From Gammaproteobacteria bacterium (GTDB lineage: Bacteria > Pseudomonadota > Gammaproteobacteria > SZUA-140), in assembly GCA_016712635.1 (NCBI GenBank), contig JADJQS010000002.1, positions 496,001-560,000 of the forward strand: a stretch of DNA of 64,000 bases, in the 5' to 3' direction. Numbering within the stretch: the first letter of the stretch is position 1; the number at the start of each line of letters is the position of its first letter. The notes under the pieces were generated by a model. That model ran no database searches. It was not told where the DNA came from and worked only from the letters and a program-made list of their open reading frames with translations. The position numbers and the translations under genes were made by a program. Below, in pieces: positions 35,220 to 46,062 of the stretch.

Positions 35220-35999
35220 TCACCAGACGCCGGGCCGGTCCGGCGCATACGGGATGCCATACTGCCCGGGATATTCCGCGCCCACGAAATACAGCCCGGC
35301 GGGCGCCGCGTTCACACCGCCCAGGCGGCGGTCCCTGTGTTCCAGGACCTCGCGCGACCATTCCGTTGCCTGCTCGCCGGCACCGATGGCGATCAGGACG
35401 CCCGCGATATTGCGCACCATGTGATGCAGAAAGGCGTCGGCCACGATGTCGATGACGACGAATTCGCCGCGGCGTTCCACATCCAGGCGCTGCACCGTGC
35501 GCACCGGGCTTCTGGCCTGGCAGGCATAGGCGCGATAGGAGGAAAAATCGTGCCGCCCGAGCAGGTGGGCGGCGGCGGCCTGCATCCTGGCCGCATCGAG
35601 CGCGCGGTATTCCCACGCGACCGCCGCAGCCGGAACGGCGGGACGCACCGGCGTATTGTGGATCACGTAGCGATAATGGCGCCGCACGGCCAGGAAGCGC
35701 GCATGAAAATCCTCCGCCACGGGCAGCGCCCAGCGCACGCTGACGTCCGGCGGGAGGTAGGTGTTGGCTCCAAACACCCAGGAGCGGGGCCGGCGTTCCG
35801 CCGCGGTATCGAAATGCACGACCTGGCCGAGCGCGTGCACGCCCGTATCGGTGCGGCCGGCGCAGGCAACGCGCACCGGGTGATCGGCGATGCGGCCGAG
35901 CGCCTCCTCCACGCAGGCCTGCACGGTGCGTACGCCCTGCTGCAGCTGCCAGCCGCAGAAGTGCGTCCCCGCGTATTCCACGCCCAGGGCGATGCGCAT
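35220..35999 (-). CDS. truA: tRNA pseudouridine(38-40) synthase
   Basis: Makes pseudouridine at positions 38-40 of tRNA anticodon arms. The 259-residue protein starts MRIALGVEYAGTHFCGWQLQ and has the catalytic Asp51 in ACAGRTDTGVHALGQVVHF, plus DFSSYRA and FLHHMVRNIAG. I chose the ATG at 35999; a GTG at 36011 would add four residues and is a real alternative. In Pseudomonas truA directly follows fimV; here fimV is almost 30 kb away. Confidence 0.95.
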   Translation of the reverse strand: MRIALGVEYAGTHFCGWQLQQGVRTVQACVEEALGRIADHPVRVACAGRTDTGVHALGQVVHFDTAAERRPRSWVFGANTYLPPDVSVRWALPVAEDFHARFLAVRRHYRYVIHNTPVRPAVPAAAVAWEYRALDAARMQAAAAHLLGRHDFSSYRAYACQARSPVRTVQRLDVERRGEFVVIDIVADAFLHHMVRNIAGVLIAIGAGEQATEWSREVLEHRDRRLGGVNAAPAGLYFVGAEYPGQYGIPYAPDRPGVW

Positions 36000-36105
36000 C
36001 AGCGGACGCACCGGGTCCGCCGCCTCCCGGCGGCCGCGGCGGGGAGGCGGAGAGCTTCATCATTCTCTATAATCATCATTCGTCAGTACCGGAGCGCGGG
36101 CCATC

Positions 36106-36708
36106 ATGCATCCATTAAAGGACCTGTTCGACAACAACAAGCGCTGGGCGCAGCGCATGACGCGCGTCGACCCCGACTTCTTCAGGCACCTGACCGAGCA
36201 GCAGACGCCGGAATACCTGTGGATCGGCTGCTCCGACAGCCGCGTGCCCGCCAACGAGATCGTCGGCCTGCCGCCGGGCGAGCTGTTCGTCCATCGCAAC
36301 GTGGCGAATATTGTAATCCACACCGACATCAATTGCCTTTCGGTCCTGCAGTACGCGGTCGACATCCTTCGCGTGAAGCACATCATCGTATGCGGGCACT
36401 ACGGCTGCGGCGGCGTCAAGGCGGCGCTGGAGGACCAGGCGCACGGTCTGATCGACAACTGGATTCACAACGTGCGCGAGATCTACGAAGTGCACCGCGA
36501 GCGCGTCGACGCGGAACCTGAAGTGGCGCGCCGGCTCGCGCTCATGTGCGAGCTCAACGTCGTGGAGCAGGCGAAGAAGGTCTACCGGACCACCATCGTC
36601 CAGCAGGCCCTGCAGCGCGGACAGACGCTGACCATCCACGGCCTGATCTACGATATCACGGACGGAATACTCAAGGACCTCGAGGTGCGCTTCCCGGGCA
36701 TTCCGTGA
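36106..36708 (+). CDS. can: Beta-class carbonic anhydrase
   Basis: Hydrates CO2 to bicarbonate. The 200-residue protein has zinc ligands Cys42, His98 and Cys101 with Asp44 and Arg46 in GCSDSRVPAN and VCGHYGCGGVK, matching the Can-type (clade with Escherichia coli Can). Bicarbonate feeds PEP carboxylase (42.6 kb) and acetyl-CoA carboxylase. A TATAAT (36068-36073) lies 32 bases before the ATG without an evident -35. Divergent from truA, convergent with pgi. Confidence 0.95.
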   Translation: MHPLKDLFDNNKRWAQRMTRVDPDFFRHLTEQQTPEYLWIGCSDSRVPANEIVGLPPGELFVHRNVANIVIHTDINCLSVLQYAVDILRVKHIIVCGHYGCGGVKAALEDQAHGLIDNWIHNVREIYEVHRERVDAEPEVARRLALMCELNVVEQAKKVYRTTIVQQALQRGQTLTIHGLIYDITDGILKDLEVRFPGIP

Positions 36709-36733
36709 CCGGGAAGCGCCGGCGGCGCGGCGC

Positions 36734-38374
36734 TTACTTCAGCGACTTGTAGTGGTTGATCAGGCCGTTGGTCGAGGCGTCGTGCGCGTGCGCGGGGCCG
36801 GCGTCGGCGAGCTCGGGCAGGATTGACGCGGCGAGCTGCTTGCCGAGCTCCACGCCCCACTGGTCGAAGGAGTTGATGTTCCAGATCACGCCCTGCGTGA
36901 AGATCTTGTGCTCGTACATCGCGAGCAGCATGCCGAGCGAGTACGGCGTGAGGCTGCGGAACAGGATCGAATTGGTCGGCCGGTTTCCCTCGAACACCTT
37001 GTGCGGGAGCAGGCGCTCCAGCGCGTCGCCGCCCAGGCCGGCCACCGTCAGCTCGCGCCGCACCTCCTCCGCCGTCTTGCCGCGCATCAGCGCCTCGGTC
37101 TGCGCGAAGAAGTTCGACAGCAGTATCTTGTGGTGCGTCCCGACCGGATTGTGCGAGCGCGCCGGTGCGATGAAGTCCGCGGGGACCAGCGCGGTGCCCT
37201 GATGGATCAGCTGGTAGAACGCATGCTGCCCGTTGGTGCCCGGCTCGCCCCAGATGACCGGACCGGTCGCGTAGTCGACCGCTGCGCCGGCGCGGTCGAC
37301 GCCCTTGCCGTTGCTCTCCATGTCGGCCTGCTGCAGGTAGGCGGGCAGGCGCTCCATGTACTGGTCATAGGGCAGGATGGCATGGCTGCGCGCGCCGAAA
37401 AAGTTGTTGTACCACACCCCGAGCAGGCCGAGCACCACGGGGATGTTCTGCTCGATCGGCGCCGTGCGGAAATGCTCGTCCATCGCATGGGCGCCCTCCA
37501 GCAGCAGCTCGAAATTGTCCATCCCGATCGCGATCGCGATGGACAGGCCGATGGCGCTCCACAGCGAGTAACGCCCGCCGACCCAGTCCCAGAACTCGAA
37601 CATGTTGGCGGGATCGATGCCGAAGGCGGCGACCTCGCGCGCGTTGGTCGAGAGCGCGACGAAATGCTTGGCTACGGCGCCCTCGTCCCCGGTCGACTGC
37701 ACAAACCAGTCGCGCGCCGTACGCGCGTTGGCGAGCGTCTCCTGGGTGGTGAAGGTCTTCGACGAGATGATGAACAGCGTCTGCTCGGGCGGCTTCTGCT
37801 TCAGGGTTTCGATGATCTGCGTGCCGTCGACGTTGGAGACGAAATGCACGCGCAGGCCGGTGCGCACATAGGGCCGGAGCGCGCGCGTCACCATCGCCGG
37901 TCCGAGGTCCGATCCGCCGATGCCGATGTTGACGATGTCAGTGATCTTCTTGCCGGTGTACCCTTTCCAGTCCCCGTTGCGCACGGCGGAGCTGAAGGTC
38001 CGCATCCTGGCCAGCACCGCGCCGACCTTCGGCATGACGTCCACGCCTTCGACGAATACGGGGCGGCCTGAGCGGTTGCGCAGCGCGGTATGCAGCACAG
38101 CGCGGTTCTCGGTGAAATTGATCTTCTCTCCGCCGAACATGCGCCCGATCTGCTCGGGCACGCCGGCCTGGCGGGCCAGCTCCGCGAGCAGGCCCATGGT
38201 CTCGGCGGTGATGCGGTTCTTCGAGTAGTCGACCAGGAAATCGCCGAGCCGGAGGGAGAACGATTCGAACCGTTTCGCGTCGGCGCGGAACAGGTCGCGC
38301 ATGTGGACGTCCCTGACCTGCTCGTAGTGCGCCTCCAGGGCGTGCCAGGCGGAAGACCGTGTCAGCGCAGACAT
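36734..38374 (-). CDS. pgi: Glucose-6-phosphate isomerase
   Basis: Interconverts glucose-6-phosphate and fructose-6-phosphate. The 546-residue protein has NIGIGGSDLGPAMV, FVSNVDGTQIIETL, SKTFTTQET, GGRYSLWSAIGLS (signature with catalytic Arg region), VWYNNFFGARSHAI, and the C-terminal signature INSFDQWGVELGKQLA. I took the ATG at 38374, eight bases after the zwf stop, over the TTG 12 bp earlier. Last gene of gnd-zwf-pgi. Confidence 0.96.
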   Translation of the reverse strand: MSALTRSSAWHALEAHYEQVRDVHMRDLFRADAKRFESFSLRLGDFLVDYSKNRITAETMGLLAELARQAGVPEQIGRMFGGEKINFTENRAVLHTALRNRSGRPVFVEGVDVMPKVGAVLARMRTFSSAVRNGDWKGYTGKKITDIVNIGIGGSDLGPAMVTRALRPYVRTGLRVHFVSNVDGTQIIETLKQKPPEQTLFIISSKTFTTQETLANARTARDWFVQSTGDEGAVAKHFVALSTNAREVAAFGIDPANMFEFWDWVGGRYSLWSAIGLSIAIAIGMDNFELLLEGAHAMDEHFRTAPIEQNIPVVLGLLGVWYNNFFGARSHAILPYDQYMERLPAYLQQADMESNGKGVDRAGAAVDYATGPVIWGEPGTNGQHAFYQLIHQGTALVPADFIAPARSHNPVGTHHKILLSNFFAQTEALMRGKTAEEVRRELTVAGLGGDALERLLPHKVFEGNRPTNSILFRSLTPYSLGMLLAMYEHKIFTQGVIWNINSFDQWGVELGKQLAASILPELADAGPAHAHDASTNGLINHYKSLK

Positions 38375-38382
38375 GGAAGGAC

Positions 38383-39885
<1,503 letters not shown>

Positions 39886-39889
39886 GGAA

Positions 39890-40813
39890 TTATTTTCCGT
39901 CCTTGTCCCGCGCCGTGATCGCATGGCCGCCGAACGCGTTCCGCATCACGGCCAGCATCTTGTTGGCATAATCGCCGCCGTGCTGGCTGGCGAAACGCAT
40001 GTGCAGCGCCAGGCTGATCACCGGCGCCGGGATGCCCTGGTTGATCGCCTCGGCAACCGTCCAGCGGCCCTCGCCGGAATCCGCCACCACCGGAGAGACG
40101 TCGTCGAACTGCTGGTCGATGGCCAGCGCGTCGGCGGTCAGGTCGAGCAGCCAGCTGCGCACCACGGAAGAGTGGCGCCAGAGCTCGGACACCTGCGCCA
40201 GGTCGAGGGAGAATTCTTTCTTGCCGCGCAGCAGCGCGAAGCCTTCCGCGTAGGCCTGCATCATGCCGTATTCGATGCCGTTGTGGATCATCTTGGTGAA
40301 ATGCCCTGCCCCGCGCGGACCGACGTGCGCCCAACCGCGATCGGGCGCCGGCGCCAGGGCCTTCAGGATCGGCTCGATCGCCTTGACATGGACCTTTTCG
40401 CCCCCGGCCATCAGGCAATAGCCGTTCTCCAGACCCCACACACCGCCCGACGTGCCGACGTCGACCATGCCGATGCCGGACTGGGCGAGCATCGCGCCGC
40501 GCCGCTGCGTATCCTTGTAGCTGGAATTCCCGCCGTCCACCACGATGTCACCGGACGAGAGGCGCCGCTCCAGCTCCTTCATGGCCTTCTCGGTGGCATC
40601 CCCGCTCGGCACCATGACCCAGACGACGCAGGGAGAATCCAGGCGCTTGATCAGGCCGCCGATGTTGGGCGCGCCGATCATGCCGACCTCGTCCACCAGC
40701 GCCTTCCGCTCTTCCTCGGCCGGACTGAATCCGACAACCTCGAAATCGGCCCGGCGCAGGCGGCGCACCATGTTGCCACCCATCTTGCCCAGTCCAATCA
40801 TGCCAAGTTTCAT
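39890..40813 (-). CDS. gnd: 6-phosphogluconate dehydrogenase (short, GndA-type)
   Basis: Oxidatively decarboxylates 6-phosphogluconate to ribulose-5-phosphate. The 307-residue protein begins MKLGMIGLGKMGGNMVRRLR and has VDGGNSSYKDTQRR, GTSGGVWGLENGYCLMAGG and the catalytic Lys in HFTKMIHNGIEYGMMQ. It belongs to the roughly 300-residue decarboxylating class rather than the 470-residue dimeric enzyme; in that class NAD preference is common, not provable here. GAGGAAG precedes the ATG. First of gnd-zwf-pgi. Confidence 0.93.
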   Translation of the reverse strand: MKLGMIGLGKMGGNMVRRLRRADFEVVGFSPAEEERKALVDEVGMIGAPNIGGLIKRLDSPCVVWVMVPSGDATEKAMKELERRLSSGDIVVDGGNSSYKDTQRRGAMLAQSGIGMVDVGTSGGVWGLENGYCLMAGGEKVHVKAIEPILKALAPAPDRGWAHVGPRGAGHFTKMIHNGIEYGMMQAYAEGFALLRGKKEFSLDLAQVSELWRHSSVVRSWLLDLTADALAIDQQFDDVSPVVADSGEGRWTVAEAINQGIPAPVISLALHMRFASQHGGDYANKMLAVMRNAFGGHAITARDKDGK

Positions 40814-41131
40814 CGTCCGGCTTCCTCTATAATGTTCTCGCAAGTGTTTCGCGGCGAGAATTGAACTCTAGTTTGATATATGGGATAAAGTCCGTGTAAC
40901 CGCGGCGCCCCGCCGCTCCGCCATGCTTCCCGACGTGCCGTATGGTAACTTCTACGCAGGGAGATTAAAAACCATCCTTGGAGATATCGACTCGCCCGGT
41001 GATTTATTAAGCCGGGGCGCATCGATCCGGGATACGGCCGGAACACCGAACCTGCCATGCTGGCGTACTTTCTGCCGCCAGACCACAGACTGACAAGACC
41101 AGCGAAGGCAGAAATCCTCGCACCAACGATC
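40814..41131. promoter_or_regulatory. gnd/glgA divergent intergenic region
   Basis: 318 bp separating gnd-zwf-pgi from glgA. Next to gnd is the inverted repeat TTCTCGC/GCGAGAA (40835-40841 and 40854-40860, 12-base loop), in the gnd leader and possibly an operator. TATAAT occurs on the + strand at about 40828, within the gnd leader, without a matching -35. The rest shows no gene: short frames here have no ribosome site or recognisable product. glgA itself lacks a clear ribosome site. Confidence 0.3.
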
Positions 41132-42610
41132 ATGAGCGTCAACAAGATCCTTTTCGTCACCAGTGAGATCCACCCCCTGATCAAGACCGGAGGTCTGGCC
41201 GATGTCTCCGCCAGCCTGCCGAAGGCGATCAAGGCGCTGCGGCGCGATATCCGCATGCTCCTCCCGGCCTACCGGAGCGTACTCGACACCGTGGGCTCCG
41301 TCCGCGAGATCGCCGCGTTCCGCTGCCCGCCGGCGGAGGAACCGGTGCGCCTGCTCGAAACCACGCTGCCGGGGACTTCGATCAAGATCTGGCTGGTTGA
41401 TTCTCCGCCCCATTTCGATCGCGAGGGGGGGCCCTACCTCGGACCCGACGGCAGCGACTGGCCGGACAACGCCGAACGCTTCACGGTGTTCGCCCGCGCG
41501 GCCGAGGCCGTCGGCATGGACCGGGCCGGCCTCTCCTGGCGCCCCGACCTGGTGCATTGCAATGACTGGCAGGGGGGGCTGGCCGTCGCTTTGTTGACGC
41601 GCCACGCGGAACGTCCCGCCACCCTGTTCACCATCCACAACCTGGCGTACCAGGGTCTGTTCCCCGCGGGGACTTTCGACCGGCTGGTGTTGCCGCCCGA
41701 ATTGTGGTCGATGCATGGTCTCGAGTACTACGGCCAGCTCTCCTTCATCAAGGGCGGCATCGCCTACGCGGACATGCTCAGCACGGTAAGCCCGCAATAC
41801 GCGCAGGAGATATGCACGCCTGAGTTCGGCTGCGGGCTCGAGAACCTGCTGCGGCATCGTTCCGAACGGCTCATCGGGATCCTCAACGGGGCCGACTACA
41901 AGGAATGGAATCCGGCCAAGGACCCGTATATCTACCAGAGATACAACGCCTTCAGCCTGCACAAGAAGGCCGTCAACAAGGCCGCGCTGCAGCAGCGCTT
42001 CGAGCTCGCGGTCGACGGCGCGACGCCGCTCGTCGGCATGATCGGACGGCTGGCCGAACAGAAGGGCTTCGACCTCATGCTCGCCGCCCTGCCCCAGCTC
42101 ATGCGCCAGCCGGCGCAAGTGCTCGTGCTCGGGAGCGGGAGCCGGCTGCTCGAACAGCAACTGCGCCAGGCGGTCGCCGCCTATCCCGGGCGGGTGGCGG
42201 CGCACTTCGGCTATAACGAAGAGCTCGCGCACCAGATTGAGGCGGGCTCCGACATCTTCCTGATGCCGTCCCGCTACGAGCCCTGCGGACTCAACCAGAT
42301 CTACAGCCTGCGCTATGGCACGGTACCCGTGGTGCACCGCACCGGCGGGCTCGCCAACACCGTGATCGACGCCACCGAGGAGACCCTGCGGCGCGGATCG
42401 GCCACCGGTTTCATCTTCGACGAACCGACGCCCGCCGCGCTGCTCGCCGCCCTCGACCGGGCGCTGGCCTGCTACCGGCAGCCGCGCGCGTGGAAACGCC
42501 TGGCCTATGTCGCCATGCAGCAGGAGTTCGGCTGGCGTCAGAGCGCGCACCAGTACGTGGAACTCTATCAGCGCACCGCCGTGCTCGCCGCCGCGCGCGG
42601 GGCCGGTTGA
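41132..42610 (+). CDS. glgA: Glycogen synthase (ADP-glucose)
   Basis: Extends alpha-1,4-glucan chains from ADP-glucose. The 492-residue GT5 protein has the ADP-glucose loop LIKTGGLADVSASLPKAI (Lys18-Thr-Gly-Gly), LVHCNDWQGGLAVAL, GMIGRLAEQKGFDLM and the C-terminal catalytic stretch PSRYEPCGLNQIYSLRYGTVPVV with RRTGGLANTV-like sequence. I chose the ATG at 41132, which begins MSVNKILFVTSEI; 75 more upstream codons' worth of sequence is unlike the family. It depends on GlgC and GlgB, encoded 40 kb away. Confidence 0.96.
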   Translation: MSVNKILFVTSEIHPLIKTGGLADVSASLPKAIKALRRDIRMLLPAYRSVLDTVGSVREIAAFRCPPAEEPVRLLETTLPGTSIKIWLVDSPPHFDREGGPYLGPDGSDWPDNAERFTVFARAAEAVGMDRAGLSWRPDLVHCNDWQGGLAVALLTRHAERPATLFTIHNLAYQGLFPAGTFDRLVLPPELWSMHGLEYYGQLSFIKGGIAYADMLSTVSPQYAQEICTPEFGCGLENLLRHRSERLIGILNGADYKEWNPAKDPYIYQRYNAFSLHKKAVNKAALQQRFELAVDGATPLVGMIGRLAEQKGFDLMLAALPQLMRQPAQVLVLGSGSRLLEQQLRQAVAAYPGRVAAHFGYNEELAHQIEAGSDIFLMPSRYEPCGLNQIYSLRYGTVPVVHRTGGLANTVIDATEETLRRGSATGFIFDEPTPAALLAALDRALACYRQPRAWKRLAYVAMQQEFGWRQSAHQYVELYQRTAVLAAARGAG

Positions 42611-42615
42611 TCGGC

Positions 42616-42621
42616 TATAAT
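42616..42621 (+). promoter_or_regulatory. ppc: Possible ppc -10 element, very short leader
   Basis: A perfect TATAAT lies just after the glgA stop and 11 bases before the ppc ATG. No -35 match is seen 16-18 bases upstream. A start six to eight bases downstream would leave a leader of about five bases, and no Shine-Dalgarno sequence is present. Confidence 0.4.
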
Positions 42622-42632
42622 GCGCCCTGCCC

Positions 42633-45485
42633 ATGAACAAGACGGTCATCGAAAAACACGCCGCACGCATGACCCGCAAAGATGCCAGTTTGGCGCTGCA
42701 CGACCAGAAGCTGCGCGCACGCGTCAAGCTGTTCGGAAACCTGCTCGGCAACGTGCTCCATTCGCAGGCCGGCGGCCGCGTATTCGCGGCGGTCGAGACG
42801 CTGCGCAAGGGCTACATCAAGCTGCATAAGGAGGAGTCTCCGCGCAAGCGCGCGGCGCTCACCCGCCTCATCCGCCGGCTGGATCCCGAGATCGTCACCC
42901 ACGTGGTGCGGGCCTTCAGCACCTACTTCAGCCTGGTCAATCTGGCCGAGGAAGTGTTCCAGCACCAGCTGCGGCAGCGCCAGCGGCGCGTCGGTAAACC
43001 CCTCTGGACAGGCTCCTTCGAGGAGGCCCTGCGCGGCTTCCGCCGCGAGAAGATCAGCACGGCGCAGCTGCAGAGCATGCTCGACCGGCTGAGCTACAAC
43101 CCCGTCATCACCGCCCATCCGACCGAGGCCAAGCGGCACACCATCATGCAGATCCTGCGCCGGATCTTCGTGACCAGCCAGCAGCTCGACGATGCGCAAC
43201 TGTCACGGGAGGAACGCGAGGAGGTGCATCAGCTGCTGGAGGCCGAGATCCAGACGCTGTGGAAGACCGACGAGGTGCGCGGACAGAAACCGAACGTGAT
43301 CGGCGAGATCCGCCACGGCATCTACTACTTCCAGGACAGCCTGTTCCAGGCCGTGCCGGCGATGTACCGGGAACTGGAAAAAACCCTGGACCGAATCTAC
43401 GGCGACGAGAACGGGGCGGGCGCGGGCATCGTCGTCCCGAGCTTCGTGCGCTTCGGCTCCTGGGTCGGCGGCGACCGTGACGGCAACCCCAACGTCACGC
43501 CGGAGGTCACGGCAGTGGCCGTGCGCCTGCACGCCATCGCGGCACTCAGGGAGTACCTGCCGCGGATCAGCCAGCTCGGCCACGAACTGACCCAGTCGAA
43601 GCTGCTGTGCTCGCCATCGGCGGCGCTGCTCGCGAGCCTCGACGATGACGAGCGTTACGCCGAACCGGCGCTCGAGGATGCCGAACGCTTCCGCAATGAA
43701 CCCTACCGCCGCAAGCTCTACATCATGCGCTTCCGCCTGCAGCAGATGCTGAACCACATGCAGCGGCGACTGGAAGGCGAGGCGGCCTCGCCGCCGCGCG
43801 CCTCGTACGACAGTGCGCAGGACCTGCTGCGCGACCTGTGCCTGATCCGCGATTCGCTGCGATCGCACGGCGACCAGAACATCACCGAACTCGGCCTCAA
43901 GGATCTGATCCGGCTGGTCGAGACCTTCGGTTTCTTCCTGGTCCAGCTGGATCTGCGCCAGGAGTCCTCGCGCCACACCGAGGCGGTCGCCGAGCTGCTC
44001 AGGGCCGCCGAGGGCACGGAGTACACGGAACTCGACGAGGCCGGACGGTACAAGCTGCTGTCGCGCCATATCGAGCGCGAACCGCTGCGCATCGATCGCA
44101 GTGCGCTGACGCCGGCCACGCAGGAAACGCTGGATGTGTTCGAGACCATGGCCGCCCTGCGCGCCGAGGTCAGCGCCGAGGCCTTCGGCAGCTACGTCAT
44201 CTCGATGACGCACTCGGCGAGCCACGTCATGGAGGTGATGTTCCTCGCGCGCCAGGCGAGGCTGCTGGGGCGCAAGGAGGACAAATCGTGGTACTGCCAC
44301 TTGAGCGTTTCGCCCCTGTTCGAGACCATCGACGACCTCAATCGCATCGAGCCGGTGATGCAGGATCTGTTCAACAGCCCGACCTACATGGCGCTGCTCA
44401 AGGCCGCGGGGAACGTGCAGGAGATCATGCTGGGCTATTCCGATTCCTGCAAGGACGGCGGCATCCTGGCGTCCTCCTGGGCACTGTACCAGGCGCAGAT
44501 CAAGATCATGGCGCTCACGGCGGAGCACAAAATCGAGTGCCGGCTGTTTCACGGCCGCGGCGGCACCATCGGGCGCGGCGGCGGACCAACGCACGAGGCC
44601 ATCCTGTCGCAGCCGCCCGGCACCGTGCAGGGCCGCATCAAGTTCACCGAACAGGGCGAGATGGTCTCCTATAAATACAGCAACAAGGAGACCGCCATTT
44701 ATGAGCTCGGCGTAGGCATCACCGGCCTGCTCAAGGCGAGCAAGAGCCTGGTGCTCCCGGCGAAGAAACAGGTCCGCCGCCACCACGAGATCATGAACCA
44801 GCTCGCCCGGCTCGGTGAGGCCGCCTACCGCCGCCTGGTGGATGAAACCCCCGGGCTGCTCGACTATTTCTACGAAGCCACGCCGGTCAACGAGATCGGC
44901 CTGCTGAACATCGGCTCGCGCCCGAGCCACCGCCGCAAGACCGACCGCACCAAGTCATCGATCCGCGCCATCCCCTGGGTATTCGGCTGGGCGCAGTCGC
45001 GCCACACGCTGCCGGCCTGGTACGGCATCGGATCGGCGCTGCAGCACTGGTGCAAAGACGACCCCAGGCGGCTCGAGGAACTGCGCACGATGTACCGCCA
45101 GTGGCCCTTCTTCCGCGCCCTGCTCAGTAACACCCAGATGTCACTGTTCAAGGCCGACATGACGATCGCGGGGGAATACGCGGTGCTGTGCAGTGACCGC
45201 AAGCTGGCGGCCACGATCTACGGCATGATCAGCGAGGAATACCGCCACACCGTCGAGCACACCCTGGCGGTCGCCAAGGCAAAACAGCTGATCGAGGAGA
45301 ATCCCGCGCTGGCGCTGTCCCTGACACGCCGCAACCCCTATCTCGACCCGCTCAGCCACATCCAGATCACCCTGCTGAAACGCAGCCGCGACCCGGAGCT
45401 CGGGGTGGAGGAACAGGCCGCGTGGGTCAACCCCCTGCTGCGCTCCATCAACGCGATCGCGGCGGGCATGCGCAACACCGGCTGA
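42633..45485 (+). CDS. ppc: Phosphoenolpyruvate carboxylase
   Basis: Fixes bicarbonate onto PEP to give oxaloacetate. The 950-residue protein has the catalytic His in NPVITAHPTEAKRHT (near 159), GGDRDGNPNVTPEVT, MLGYSDSCKDGGILAS with the second catalytic region, FHGRGGTIGRGGGPTHEAIL (glycine loop), QPPGTVQGRIKFTEQGE and a C-terminus ending MRNTG as in bacterial PPC. The start is 22 bp after glgA; see the -10 entry about a possible leaderless transcript. Confidence 0.97.
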   Translation: MNKTVIEKHAARMTRKDASLALHDQKLRARVKLFGNLLGNVLHSQAGGRVFAAVETLRKGYIKLHKEESPRKRAALTRLIRRLDPEIVTHVVRAFSTYFSLVNLAEEVFQHQLRQRQRRVGKPLWTGSFEEALRGFRREKISTAQLQSMLDRLSYNPVITAHPTEAKRHTIMQILRRIFVTSQQLDDAQLSREEREEVHQLLEAEIQTLWKTDEVRGQKPNVIGEIRHGIYYFQDSLFQAVPAMYRELEKTLDRIYGDENGAGAGIVVPSFVRFGSWVGGDRDGNPNVTPEVTAVAVRLHAIAALREYLPRISQLGHELTQSKLLCSPSAALLASLDDDERYAEPALEDAERFRNEPYRRKLYIMRFRLQQMLNHMQRRLEGEAASPPRASYDSAQDLLRDLCLIRDSLRSHGDQNITELGLKDLIRLVETFGFFLVQLDLRQESSRHTEAVAELLRAAEGTEYTELDEAGRYKLLSRHIEREPLRIDRSALTPATQETLDVFETMAALRAEVSAEAFGSYVISMTHSASHVMEVMFLARQARLLGRKEDKSWYCHLSVSPLFETIDDLNRIEPVMQDLFNSPTYMALLKAAGNVQEIMLGYSDSCKDGGILASSWALYQAQIKIMALTAEHKIECRLFHGRGGTIGRGGGPTHEAILSQPPGTVQGRIKFTEQGEMVSYKYSNKETAIYELGVGITGLLKASKSLVLPAKKQVRRHHEIMNQLARLGEAAYRRLVDETPGLLDYFYEATPVNEIGLLNIGSRPSHRRKTDRTKSSIRAIPWVFGWAQSRHTLPAWYGIGSALQHWCKDDPRRLEELRTMYRQWPFFRALLSNTQMSLFKADMTIAGEYAVLCSDRKLAATIYGMISEEYRHTVEHTLAVAKAKQLIEENPALALSLTRRNPYLDPLSHIQITLLKRSRDPELGVEEQAAWVNPLLRSINAIAAGMRNTG

Positions 45486-45566
45486 ACGAACTCTCGCCGC
45501 GGGCCGCCGGGAAACCCCGGCCGCGTGCGGCATCCTGCATTAAAATTGGAAGGTGCGCCGGCCCGG

Positions 45567-45947
45567 TCAGGCGACCTGGCGCGGGATGTGATTGCGGGTG
45601 TGGGTGATGCGGTTGTTCTCGTCGACATACACCAGGGTCGGCTTGTGGTTGGCCAGCTCCTGGGCGCTCAGGGTCGCGTAGATGCAGATGATGACGCGGT
45701 CGCCCGGTGACGCCTTGTGCGCCGCGGCGCCGTTCACCGAGATGATGCCGGAATCGCGCTCCGCGCGGATGGCGTAGGTGGTGAAGCGCTCGCCGTTCGC
45801 GAGATTGTAGACCTGGATCTGCTCGAACTCGAGAATACCCGCAGCCTCCAGCAACGCCTCGTCGATCGCCATCGAGCCCTCGTATTCCAGTTCGGAATGG
45901 GTGACGCGGGCGCGGTGAAGTTTCGCCTTCAGCAGGGTGCGTTGCAT
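45567..45947 (-). CDS. panD: Aspartate 1-decarboxylase
   Basis: Makes beta-alanine for pantothenate. The 126-residue pro-enzyme has the self-cleavage site Gly24-Ser25 in EYEGSMAIDE that yields the pyruvoyl cofactor, plus YNLANGERFTTYAI and NGAAAHKASPGDRVI. It is the third pan gene, 115 bp after panC on the same strand. Presence of a PanZ-type maturation factor cannot be judged from the window. Confidence 0.97.
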   Translation of the reverse strand: MQRTLLKAKLHRARVTHSELEYEGSMAIDEALLEAAGILEFEQIQVYNLANGERFTTYAIRAERDSGIISVNGAAAHKASPGDRVIICIYATLSAQELANHKPTLVYVDENNRITHTRNHIPRQVA

Positions 45948-46062
45948 CTATCGGTTCGCCTTTGCTCATTAACGGCATGAGCTGCATGGAATTTCCAGCG
46001 ATTTTAGCATCATACGGCCGGGATACAAACTCGCGGCCGAAATTGCCTTGCTCCAGCGGGAG

